Both the position numbers and the translations under genes were made by a program. The notes beneath the pieces are model-generated. The model saw nothing but the letters and a program-made list of their open reading frames with translations. It made no database searches and was not told the DNA's origin. From the NCBI GenBank assembly GCA_963580285.1, contig OY757011.1:114734766-114798765 (forward strand): 64,000 bases of DNA. The letters are read 5' to 3'. The DNA comes from Lucinisca nassula. Taxonomy: Eukaryota > Mollusca > Bivalvia > Lucinida > Lucinidae. How positions within the stretch are numbered: position 1 is the first letter of the stretch; every line of letters starts with the position of its first letter. This document shows, one piece after another, positions 44,599-54,290 of this stretch.

Positions 44599-44714
44599 TG
44601 ACGTCATTTTCTGATCGCATGCAGAAAAACGGTAGCTGCTGTTTATGGACGGTTGATTTCATGGCGATTTTGGTGGTGGAGATCATTGATGTTCACCTTG
44701 AACTTGCTTGTTGA
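44599..44714 (+). promoter_or_regulatory. CRE site and short leader ORF
   Basis: TGACGTCA (44599-44606) is a perfect CREB/ATF palindrome about 215 bp downstream of the E2F units. An ATGG in a fair context at 44661 opens a 17-codon frame (MAILVVEIIDVHLELAC) ending at 44714. It may be a uORF or the 5' part of a first exon; a clear donor was not found. Confidence 0.35.
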
Positions 44715-45060
44715 GCGAGTGTGAAAGTTTTGGATGGAGGGGTCCTCGTCTTGTGGCTGGATCATTAAATTATAAACTTATCTGCATTCTTTATTCTCTT
44801 TTTCTCGCTAACCTGACACTTTTGAGCTTTTGAGAATATCGGCTGCAGCTTGTGTTAATCGTGCGTGTCAAGTTTATATAACTATCAGTATCCTTAATTG
44901 CTAATTGGACAAGCTGTTATGACATGTCTGCAATTAATTTGAACTTGAAAAAGTACCGTTATTGACCGTGACAACTACAGTATTATCTACCGTATTTCCG
45001 CACTTAAAAGTCGGAGGGGAATAAAGTTGTTGTGCTCGAAACTTGATCGAAACCTTGGAT
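44715..45060. other. Spacer downstream of the promoter-like block
   Basis: No repeat is recognised. If the block is a promoter, this could be leader or first intron. Confidence 0.35.
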
Positions 45061-46390
45061 TATTATACCCGCTTTTGTGAAGAATAACCGGGTATATTGT
45101 GTCTGTGTCAGAGTCAAGTGTCTGTCAGTCTGTGGGTCTGTATGTATGTATGTGTGTGTATGTACGTCCGTCACGTTTCAATGGAATGGATCTCCTCTGA
45201 AACCGGTTAAGGTACACTTTTCAAACTTTGGCTGTGGATAGTACATGGGCTGTAGATGGCACTAGGCTCCTTTTGGCATTACCTTGACCTCAACATGACC
45301 CTTCAGGTCAAAAGTCAAAAGTATGATTTTGCCATATCTCCTAAACTATTTTTACACTTCTGAAACTTTGGTTACTGGATGGCCCTTGGATTATAGAATC
45401 AATTGGGCTACTTTTGGGGTGACCTTGACCTCAACATGACCCCAAGGTCAAAGTTCAAACGTATCATTTTGCCATATTTTCTAAACTATTGGAGTTACAC
45501 TTCTGAACCTTTGGTTATTGGATGTCCCTTAGAATATAGAATGAATTGGGCTACTTTTGGCATGACCTTGACCTCAACATGACCCCAAGGTCAAAGGTCA
45601 AAAAGTATGACTTTGCCATATCTCCTAAACTATTGAAGTTACACTTCTGAAACTTTGCTTATTGGATGGCCCTTGGAATATAGAATATATTGGGCTACTT
45701 TTGGTGTGACCTCGACCTCAAAATGACCCCAAGGTCAAAGGTCAAAAGTATTATTTTGCCATATCTTCTAAACTATTGGAGCTACACTTCTGAAACTTTG
45801 GTTATTGGATGGCCCTTCGAATATAGAATCAATTTGGCTACTTTTGTTGTGACCCCGACCTCAACCTGACCCCAAGGTCAAAGGTAAAAAAGTATGACTT
45901 CGCCATATCTTCTTATCTATCGGAGTTACACTTCTGAAACTTTGGTTATTGGATGGCCGTGGAAATACAGAAAAATTGATGTACTATTGGTGGACCTCAA
46001 CATAACCCCAAGGTCAAAGGTAAAAAAGAATGACTTAAGCATATCTTCTAAACTATAGGAGTTAAACATCTGAAACTTTGTTTATCAGTTAGAATGTTCT
46101 TTGCAACTTTTTTGGTTATTGGATGGCCCTTGGAATATAGAATGAAATGGGCTACTTTTGGCATGACCTTGACCTCAACATGACCCCAAGGTCAAAGGTA
46201 AAAAAGTATGACTTTATCATAATTCCTAAACTATTGGAGTTACACTTCTGAAACTTTGCTTATTGGATGGCCCTTGGAATATAGAAAATATTGGTCTATT
46301 TTGGTGTGACCTCGACCTCAACATGACCCCAAGGTCAAAGGTCAACTTTTTTGGTTATTGGATGGCCATCCTCCATGAACAGGAGTGTAA
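45061..46390. repeat. Array K, ~140-150-bp units
   Basis: It opens with 'attatacccgcttttgtgaa' + 'gaataaccgggtata' (inverted CCCG/CGGG ends) and a 'gtctgtcagtctgtgggtct' lead. It then repeats 'cctcaacatgaccccaaggt', 'catatctcctaaactattgg' and 'tggttattggatggcccttg' eight or nine times. Same architecture as the other array-bearing elements. Confidence 0.75.
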
Positions 46391-47100
46391 AGAATAAACA
46401 AAAAAAATGTAGCCTATCCTGAGAGCTTGCCACCAAGACTTCGCGCCTTTGGCACTCGCCAGTCCTCCTCGAACGCGTTGTCTCCCTCATTTTCATTTTC
46501 AAAACTTAACATGTCTGTCAATGGATTTCAAAATTCAGATAAAATGATTAGCCTCAGTCAAGGCTTGAGCGAGGTCAGTAGGCTGATGTGTAATGCACTC
46601 TCAGCCAATCTTGACTGCGAAAAAAATTCAGAAGGTCAATCTTGCGACACTCAGTTGTGTTGTGATAAATCAAGCACATGGCTGATTAACACTAATTGAA
46701 TGTTTTGCTACACACACTTGGATTATTGGTAATTTGAATGTTGACAAAATGTTGGGGCATAATTAAAGAAAGCGATCATTTAGTGTATAAATAGGCTGTA
46801 TTATGACAAAAGAACAATCTTATTGTCGATATTGCGATTCCCTATCAAGCGCAATACCATCCAAAGAAAATAACAAAATGTGTTAAACTGGCAAATAAAA
46901 TCAATTTTTGGCCATTAAGTATATAACCCAAACTAATCAGAGCTGAAGTAACTTCATCAGATATATGTTTAAGCTAGAATTTTAAAAATCGATTTTAAAA
47001 TAAACAATTTTTATGTGCAAGTTCGCCATTACGACCGATCGGAGAAATGATCTGAAATAACATACTCATTAAATATCAACCTATCAAACTGGAGCTGTTA
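46391..47100. other. Possibly unique stretch with an unrecognised ORF
   Basis: A frame at 46427-46699 reads MPPRLRAFGTRQSSSNALSP ... and ends CCDKSSTWLINTN. It has Ser/Asn-rich composition and five Cys but no motif I know. Exon status is unproven. 46760-47100 is AT-rich, nothing recognised. Confidence 0.25.
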
Positions 47101-47102
47101 TT

Positions 47103-48455
47103 ATGCCCAGGCATTCAAAAAATGGCGGGGTATTATGTTAAACCCTCTGAAGTTTTGGGTGTCCATCCGTCAGCGCCTCATAGTTTCATGTCCACTCCGT
47201 AACTTTGTTACTGTTTGAGATATTTTCACGAAACTTCACACATATGTAGAGCACTATCAGACGACATGCAGAACATATTAACCGTAACTCTGATTTTCCT
47301 ACTTTTGGAATTGTTGCCCTGTGAACATTGAACATAGCCATTTCAGTCATAGTTTCGAGTCCCCTCCATAACTTTGATACCGTTTGAGATTTTCCATGAA
47401 ACTTTACAGATATGTAGAGAACCATGAGACGACATGCGGAACATATGAACCGTAACTCTGATTTTCCTACTTTTTGAGTTATTGAACTTTACATATAGCT
47501 GTCCAGCCCCCGCCCATAGGGGCTTGAAGAAATATATGGGCTGCATGATGCTTCCAGGCAGAGCTGAATCCGGCCCGCACACTAGTACTTGTAAACCGCT
47601 TAGAGGATCTAAGCCTGTCCAGGAACCGCGGTGCGAGGCAGACCGTCCATGCTAATAAACCCTATTGGTTTCATTGGGCGACAGGACTTCAGATGTCATT
47701 TCATCTCAATGTCGGGTAAAAGTCCCACAAAATTGGAAGCAACGTCTCCAAAATGACCTTTACAGTGTTGACAGGGACGTTAAACCTCAAATCAAACAAA
47801 ATCAAATACATATAGCTGTTGCTTTCTGTTTCGTGTCTGCTCCATAACTCTGATACCATTTGAGATATTTTCATGAAACTTCACAGATATGTAAAGCATC
47901 ATTTGACGACTTGCAAAACATATGAACCATAACTCTGATTTTTCTACTTTTGGAGTTATTGCCCTTTGAAGATTGAACATAGCTATTTCGGTCATAGTTT
48001 TGTGTCCGCTCCATAACTTCCATACCATTTGAGATATTTCTATGAAACTTCACAGGTATGTAGAGCAGCATGAGACAACATGCAGAACATATGAACCCTA
48101 ACTCTGATTTTCCTACTTCTTGAGTAATTGCCCTTTGAACTTTGAATATAGCTGCTGCTATCAGTTTTGTGTCCACTCCATAACTCTGATACCATTTGAG
48201 ATATTTTCACTAAACTTCACAGATATGTAGAGCACTATGAGATGACATGCAGAATGTATGAACTGTAACTCTGATTTTCCTACTTTTGGAGTTGTTGCTT
48301 TTTGAACATTGAACATAGCCATTTCTGTCATAGTTTTTGTGTCCGCTCCTTAACTTCACTGCCGTTTGAGATATTTCCATGAAACTTCACAGATATGTAG
48401 AGCAGAATGAAACAACTTGCAGAACATATGAGCCATAACTCTGATTTTCCTACTT
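47103..48455. repeat. Array M, ~165-bp units, with SINE-V inserted
   Basis: The start 'ttatgcccaggcattcaaaa' + 'aatggcggggtattatg' is followed by units with 'gagatattttcatgaaactt', 'cacagatatgtagagca', 'gaaccataactctgattttc' and 'ctttgaacattgaacatagc' (47220, 47390, 47865, 48035, 48205, 48370). The minus-strand open frames here are array translations. Confidence 0.78.
47503..47808 (+). mobile_element. SINE-V copy 10, full length
   Basis: 'cagcccccgcccataggggc', the core 'agatgtcatttcatctcaat' and the tail 'gtgttgacagggacgttaaa'. Flanked by 'acatatagctgt' before and 'acatatagctgttgc' after: an ~12-bp target duplication from array M. Confidence 0.87.
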
Positions 48456-48730
48456 TTGTTTTTAATGAGGTCATTATAAATTTTCGGACATGCACGCTGG
48501 ATCACATGATCAGAATTGCCATTGAAGACTGGTCAACTTCAGCCTCGTATTTCTCCGTAACGGATGACCCATTAGGTGCACATGTCAGAGGGCTACCTGT
48601 TGATGACATTGCAAATGACCTTTATGCAGGGAATTCCAAACAACTGTAATGTATAAATTATGTGACACAAATTTAGCAACAGTGCCACAAACTTTATGAC
48701 TTCCTGTTGCTCACACTCAGTTTAAAACCT
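48456..48730 (+). CDS. Coding-like fragment, unrecognised
   Basis: A frame runs VFNEVIINFRTCTLDHMIRI, AIEDWSTSASYFSVTDDPLG, AHVRGLPVDDIANDLYAGNS, KQL and TAA at 48647-48649. Codon use is more balanced than in the array, and the frame starts just where the array ends. No splice acceptor is obvious. It could be a retrocopy or a captured terminal exon carried by the array element. I do not recognise the family. Confidence 0.3.
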
Positions 48731-49021
48731 CTTTATACCTCCACAAATGAAATTTGGGGGGTATATAGGAGTGAGCTTGTCGGTCGGTCGGTCTGTTGAC
48801 TTGGTTTCCAGACGATAACTCAAAAAGCGCTTCACCGATGTTTATAATTTTTGGTACACTGATGTAACATCATAAAATACAGGTCAAGTTCGATTTCCAC
48901 TACAATTCGTCAATTTTCGACATAGTTATGGCCCCTTTCAAGTGAAAAAATTGCAAAATGCCGCTGTTGTACTGTCAAGGCAGTTTTTGTGTGGGTATTC
49001 ATCACCTTTAGTGATAGCTCT
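48731..49021. mobile_element. Short element N ('ttatacctccacaaatga')
   Basis: The start 'ctttatacctccacaaatga' with the mirrored 'gggggtatata' and a 'gtcggtcggtcggtctg' lead resembles the ends of the array-bearing elements but without an array. Confidence 0.5.
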
Positions 49022-49247
49022 AGATTTTTTTGGTTTTGGTTTTACGGCCCTTTCAAGATTATTTCACTCATATCGAGCCCATCGTTAATCAGAGGTGGGC
49101 GAAAACCGGAGTACCCGGAGAAAAACCACCTGACCTTCTGTTGCAGAACTTGGCGTTTCACATGTGACCCGAGCGAAGCTCGAACCACAGCGGTGAGAGA
49201 CCTAATGATCAAGATTCATCGCTCTTAACCACTAGGCCACGGAGGCC
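49022..49247 (-). mobile_element. SINE-L, near-complete
   Basis: On the minus strand it starts 'ggcctccgtggcctagtggt' (A box), carries B box GGTTCGAGC, then 'tgtgaaacgccaagttctgc', and ends 'gccgtaaaaccaaaacc' with an A-rich tail (T-rich at 49027-49045 on the plus strand). The 3' end differs from SINE-V, -T and -G, so this is an independent family. 49248-49691 after it is unrecognised. Confidence 0.8.
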
Positions 49248-49697
49248 AGTTTAAAACCTCTTCCTGCTGAATTAAACTAACTTCTGACTTTCAACCAATG
49301 TTATTTATTCTTTTATATTCACAAACTGAGTATTTAGATGGAAGCTACATGTATCTGATCTGGATCTACAGCTCAAAAATAAGGTTTGTCGTCTTCTACA
49401 AAATTAAGGTTCAAGCCCCAAAGTCTTTCGGATCCTTACGAGACATACCGATGTGTGACAAGCTGAAAAATCATGATGCTGCTAAACACAACAGCCTATA
49501 ATATTGGCACAGCATGCAATGCTAAGATGTCTGTTAAGTTAAATTTACATCTTTAGCCATAAACTAAGTTTTTTAGGTCAAACTTCAACTTTTCAGGATT
49601 TGAATCCAACTTTTCAAATTTGAATCCAACTTTTGCCATGGATGGATTCTTGAAGTCTTGTTTTCAAAATTCTAGTGAGAACTCTGGACAGACTTTT

Positions 49698-49861
49698 CAG
49701 GGGTGTAAAATTCCACTCGCCCGCTCGCATTTTCGAGTAAGTTTAAAGGCAGGGCGAGTAAGGTTTTCAAAACTGACCGTACTTTTTCTTCATTTTTAGC
49801 ACCTAAATGAAAATTTTAGATGATAAGGGTGAGTAAGTTTGAGGGAAATTTTACACCTCTG
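49698..49861. mobile_element. 164-bp hAT-like MITE with 6-bp TSD
   Basis: TIRs CAGGGGTGTAAAATT.CC and inverse GG.AATTTTACACCTCTG. ACTTTT is duplicated at 49692-49697 and 49862-49867. The CAGGG ends suggest hAT; a 6-bp rather than 8-bp duplication is unusual for most hATs. 49862-50295 is unrecognised. Confidence 0.75.
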
Positions 49862-50295
49862 ACTTTTAAGTTTAACATGATGTCACTCATGTTGCTGTTC
49901 GCAAGATGGTTATCACCAATTATCTGCTGCTGAATCATATCATGTATCACTGTAAAGCCCACTTTTCTCTATTGACAAAACACAAACAATGTTCTTGAGG
50001 AAATACAAAAGAAATAATGCACACCTGAGTAAATCCTACTTTCTATATAAAATTGGATTTGCATGGATGGTCATTACATGGCCTTCAGTGATGTCACACA
50101 TGTTGCTGCTCACATGATGGACACTGCCATTGATTTGCTGATGAATTCAGACCAAAATACATTGTATATTCTATGAAACCAAATTTTGCAATTAGGATTA
50201 TCACAGCAAATCATGGTATCAATACACTCAGGCATTTTGCACAAGCACCGAACTAGAATTTTATTTAGTCAAACTGGCGTTTATATGGATATACA

Positions 50296-50625
50296 TTTGT
50301 TTCTCATTTCTGCTCAAAAATATGCATTGTGGGTACTCGTTGAAACTGAAACCGTCTCGCCATTCTATGGCGTTCCTACAGTCTTTATTTAGAGAGGAAA
50401 TAAAAGTAATGTGGGATTTTTTGTTTTATCGGAAAATTTTCATTTTAGGTTTGCTGAATTCTCAGTATACTTGGCTAAGTGTGTTTTCGTTATGAGATAA
50501 AAATCTGATATTTTCCATATCGCTGCTTAAAACACACAGTATGGTTACTTGTTAGAACAGCCTCGGTGAGGTGATGCTAACAAGTACCCAAAATTGATGT
50601 TTTGAGCAGAAATGAGGAAAATAAT
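50296..50625. mobile_element. Two decayed PAL copies
   Basis: 'tttctgctcaaaaatatgca' + 'ttgtgggtactcgttgaaac' at 50308-50345 is a left arm only. 50522-50616 is a fuller palindrome around 'acagcctcggtgaggtgatg'. Confidence 0.55.
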
Positions 50626-50660
50626 TTTCTTAATGTCTCGAAATGCTTACAACATTCTCG

Positions 50661-51205
50661 CTTCCGCCCATTGGGGCCTGGAGAAATAGATTGGGCTGCA
50701 TGGCGCTTCCACGCAGAGCTGAAACTGGCCACACATGAGCACTGGTAAACCGCTTAGATGGACTTAGCCTGTCCAGGCAATGTGGTTTGAGTCAAACTAC
50801 CAGATGCATACCAGTATTTTGGTTTCATCATGTGAAGAAATGAACCCCCTCATAACCCCACTTAATGACTTTATATCGAGAAAACGGTTTCATGGGGTAT
50901 GCATTATTTTTCCTATCCAATCCAAGACATAGATTGTGGGTACTTGTTAGAACTGCCTCAATGAGACGGTTCTAACGAGCACCGACAACCTTTGTTTGCG
51001 TATATATGAGGAAAAAATGACGAATTTTATTCAGAATTTAATTAACCATTTTGGAGATCTATGTGAAAAAAAATGCACTATGTCACACGGGTGTGTTACT
51101 GTTATTGTAACGTAAAGTCCTACAAAATTAGAAGCGACATCTCCAAAATGACCTAAATAGTGTTGATGGGAGCGTAAAACCTCAATTCAAACAAACAAAA
51201 TAACA
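50661..51205 (+). mobile_element. SINE-V copy 11 split by a PAL element
   Basis: The SINE 5' half is at 50661-50821 ('gcccattggggcctggagaa' to 'ccagtattttggtttcatc'). PAL sequence is at 50822-51105 (outer 'aaccccacttaatgacttta', core 'acatagattgtgggtacttg', right 'cacacgggtgtgttactg'). The SINE 3' part is at 51106-51205 ('aaagtcctacaaaattagaa', 'gtgttgatgggagcgtaaaa'). The SINE core between is missing, so the insertion came with a deletion. Confidence 0.7.
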
Positions 51206-51971
51206 ACATTCATTCAAAATATCAATTGGACCAAATTCTTCCCTTCAAAAGCTGTGGAAGCAGGGTTCCACATTAACCCAAGACAGATGGATATTGTCTA
51301 GTGAAAAGCTGGTCAGGTCTAGTGAGGTCAGTGGCTGGCTGGTCAGAATGGTCCAGTTGAAAATCTGCCACCACAGTTAAAATCCATGTTTATACCCCCG
51401 GCGTATGCCATGGGGGTATATAGTTTTTGTCTTTTCCGTCTGTCTGTCTGTCCGTAAACAATTATTTTGTGTCAAAGATATCTCAGGAACTGCTTCACAT
51501 AGAAACTTGAAATTTTGCACACATGATCAGTATGACTACTTGTATTGTGGGAAAGAAAACAAGGGCCAAGGTTTCAGGCCTTTTAGAGTTATTTCCCTTT
51601 GTAGTTCGGCACTGGCCGGGGGTATACGTGCCCCACTGGACACTTTTGTCTAGTTTTAACTCATTTACCATAAAATGTTTCTGTTTTCAGTTCTTTGCTG
51701 TAGTTTTAATAATAATTAAAAATAGTTTAATGACTGTAGAACTAATGTATCACTTTAGTATAATTTCCATCATTTCTTTGGTCCAGTTGAACTTACATGT
51801 AGATCCAGTCCAGTGCATCCCAAAAGTTACAGGACCACCTTGTCCAGTTATTACTTTTATCTCATTAGAAAATTAATGGCCCGTAAAATCACTCAAAGTC
51901 CGTACACCTAATTTATTGCCAGCCAGAAATGGATGCGGCTAAATTTCGTTGTGTTTTCAACTTTTCACATT
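51206..51971. mobile_element. Spacer with short element O (51391-51655)
   Basis: 51391-51655 starts 'ttatacccccggcgtatgcc' + 'atgggggtatata' (inverted motif), has the 'ctgtctgtctgtccgtaaac' lead and ends 'ggccgggggtata'. It has array-element ends but only one unit. 51206-51390 and 51656-51970 show nothing I recognise. Confidence 0.5.
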
Positions 51972-53240
51972 TACGAGGGTAGGCTGAAAAGTTCTGAGTC
52001 TGACCAAGAAGCAGGCATCGAACAGCCATGAAATTTTGTACTCATTAAATCCAAACCTTTATTACTTGATTTGACTCAAATGAGTTCAAGTTTACCTGCA
52101 ATAATGTAGAAATTCTAGACTTTGAAAATTGATACTAGCACGTTTTTGAGAAAATGGACAAAATCTGGCAACGTGGTGTCATCAAGTACTTTCATAAAAG
52201 GGGTTAGCTCATAAGGACATTCATGCCGATATGGTTGCTACATTAGGGGATGATGCTCCTTCGTATGCAACCGTGAAAAGGTGGGCAGCAAATTTTAAGA
52301 TGGGCAAGGACAGCCTTTAAGATGATGACCGGTGTGGACGACCCACAATGGCAACAACTGAGGAAACCATCAGCCAAGTGCACAGGGCCGTGATGGATGA
52401 CAGGCGTTTAAGTGTGAATCAGGTAGCTGACACTGTTGGCATCTCCTGTGAACAAGTAGAGAACATTCTACACAGTGAATTAGGAATGTCGAAGGTGTCC
52501 GCCAGATGGGTGCCACGGCTTTTGACGCCTGACCAAAAGTTGACCAGACTGAACCTGTCACAAGCCAACTTGGCTATTTTTGAAGCAGACCAAGATGGTT
52601 TTCTTGACCGTTTTGAGTGAGCCAGAGACCAAAAGACAACCCATGCAATGGAAGCACCCTGGCTCACCCCCTCCAAAGAAGGCAAAGGTCGTCTCCTCTG
52701 CAGGGAAGGTGATGGCATCAGTGTTCTGGGATGCCAAGGGTATAATATTCATATAGATTACCTTCAAAAGGGCAGAACAATTAATGGGGAGTATTATGCA
52801 GATCTGCTAAAACAATTGCAATGCAATTAAGGGTAAACGACACGGAAAATTGACAAAAGGGGTCTTGTTCCATCAGGACAATGCCCCTGCTCATAAATCA
52901 GTTGTCACTATGGCTGCTGTGCATGACTGTGGCTTCACACTTGTCGATCACCCTCCGTATTCACCTGATCTAGCTCCATCAGATTATTTCCTGTTTCCAA
53001 ACTTGAAAAAGCACTTGGCTGGGCAGCATTATCGGTCAGACGAGGAGATGATAGCTGCTGTGGAGGAGTTTTTCAGGGACCAAGATGAGACCTTCTATAC
53101 CACTGGGATCCAAGGACTTCAGCGTCGCCGGAGGAAGTGTGTGGACAGGAAGGGAGACTATGTTGAAAGCTAAGGCACTTTCAGCATGGACAAACCATTG
53201 GATCTTGGTCAGGCTCAGAACTTTTCAGCCTACCCTCGTA
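51972..53240 (+). mobile_element. Mariner DD34D, full length with near-perfect TIRs, transposase broken
   Basis: TIRs of 37 bp (TACGAGGGTAGGCTGAAAAG and onward) differ at one position; TA flanks both ends. The transposase starts near 52154 (MDKIWQRGVIKYFHK) with HTH DIHADMVATLGDDAPSYATV. It continues through 52348-52617 (DTVGISCEQVENILHSELGM) and 52850-53173: HQDNAPAHKS (second Asp) and YSPDLAPSDYFLFP (third Asp). I count 34 residues between them, as in DD34D mariners. A frameshift near 52206, TAA at 52318, and loss of the segment that should hold the first catalytic Asp (after FLDRF, ~52612) inactivate it. Confidence 0.93.
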
Positions 53241-53254
53241 ATAACATTTCAATT

Positions 53255-53345
53255 TATCTTGAAATATTTTCTAAGGTTATCCTTTCCCTTCAACTGATTC
53301 AGGAAGAGCAGTAACTATTGTACTATTGTACAACTGGACTGTTAA
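53255..53345 (+). mobile_element. SINE-T fragment
   Basis: 'tttctaaggttatcctttcc' and 'actgattcaggaagagcagt' match the SINE-T body at 4480-4500 and 5170-5215. Highly truncated. Confidence 0.5.
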
Positions 53346-53427
53346 GGGATAAGAGGATCCACACATACATGTATAATGCTGGAAACCAGTTTGAAAAATT
53401 CTGACCCAATATTGTATGGTATTTCAG

Positions 53428-53536
53428 GTATTTTCTGAACCCAGAATCAGTGAGCCATCACCTATACTGCTCCATATGCCAAGAAGTTTTTATTGATCCA
53501 CAGAGAGCGCCATGTGGCCACAGCTTCTGTAGAAAG
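53428..53536 (+). CDS. RING-finger protein, internal exon (probable E3 ubiquitin ligase)
   Basis: This 109-bp exon lies between the acceptor 'tatggtatttcag' and the donor GTAGGT. After one base of a split codon it encodes YFLNPESVSHHLYCSICQEV and FIDPQRAPCGHSFCRK. C-x2-C, 11 residues, C-x-H-x2-C is the first half of a C3HC4 RING domain; the sixth ligand (C after RK) must open the next exon. RING proteins usually recruit E2 enzymes to ubiquitylate targets. Which family (for example TRAF-, LNX- or RNF-type) cannot be told from 36 residues. The next exon starting with a Cys codon was not found in this window, so the exon could also be an orphan. Confidence 0.75.
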
Positions 53537-54261
53537 GTAGGTCTGTGTATACATATTTACATGTACAGAACTTTGACCCTTTGCATGCTGGGTAAAATTG
53601 CATGCTTTTTTGGTGTCTATTGATTTTTTTAAGTAACTTTAAAAAAAAAAAACTTTTAGGAATACCATCGTTTAGATCCACATGGGGTCCAGTGTTTTTG
53701 TCGGGCCTAATCTTTGTCCAAACTATTTACAAAGGTTGTCAGCAGGAGATGACAAGGTTGCCACAATTTGGGGAAAGAATGAGTTAAATATTTGAAAATT
53801 TTATTTAGTAATTATGGGAAGTACATGTGTACTGTTACCTGTAAGCCTTAAGATGCCATGAAAAACTGTCTGAAAATATCGTTTGTTAATGTCCTCTGCT
53901 GCATCTTCTTGCAAACATTTTCAAAACATATTTTTTTCCTGGCAGTGTTGACGCTGATCAGACTGTTTGCAACAATGACTTTTAAAGTTACCAACAAACA
54001 ACAAAGCAGACAACAATTGCTCTGATTGGCAGCATGCAATATCTGCAGTCAGCCACAACAGGTTTGGTGTTTAGCCTTTGTTTAGGTTGCAATTCATATT
54101 AACTTGTTGGGGTGATTGTTATCAACGATTGCCCCATAGTTGACAGTATATTGATATCTGACCTTATTGGAGCATGCCTAATCACATCCGGCAGACATCC
54201 GTGACAAAATATTGCTCCATATTCAAAACAGTTTCGACAAGAAATTGTCAATGAAACTAAA
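53537..54261. other. Likely intron following the RING exon, with a MITE relic
   Basis: 53537-53820 is unrecognised. 53820-54060 holds a decayed hairpin MITE ('ctgtttgcaacaatgacttt', 'acaacaaagcagacaacaat') related to 1850-2070. Confidence 0.45.
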
Positions 54262-54290
54262 TATACTACTCAAAGTTTGATAGGGATCAC

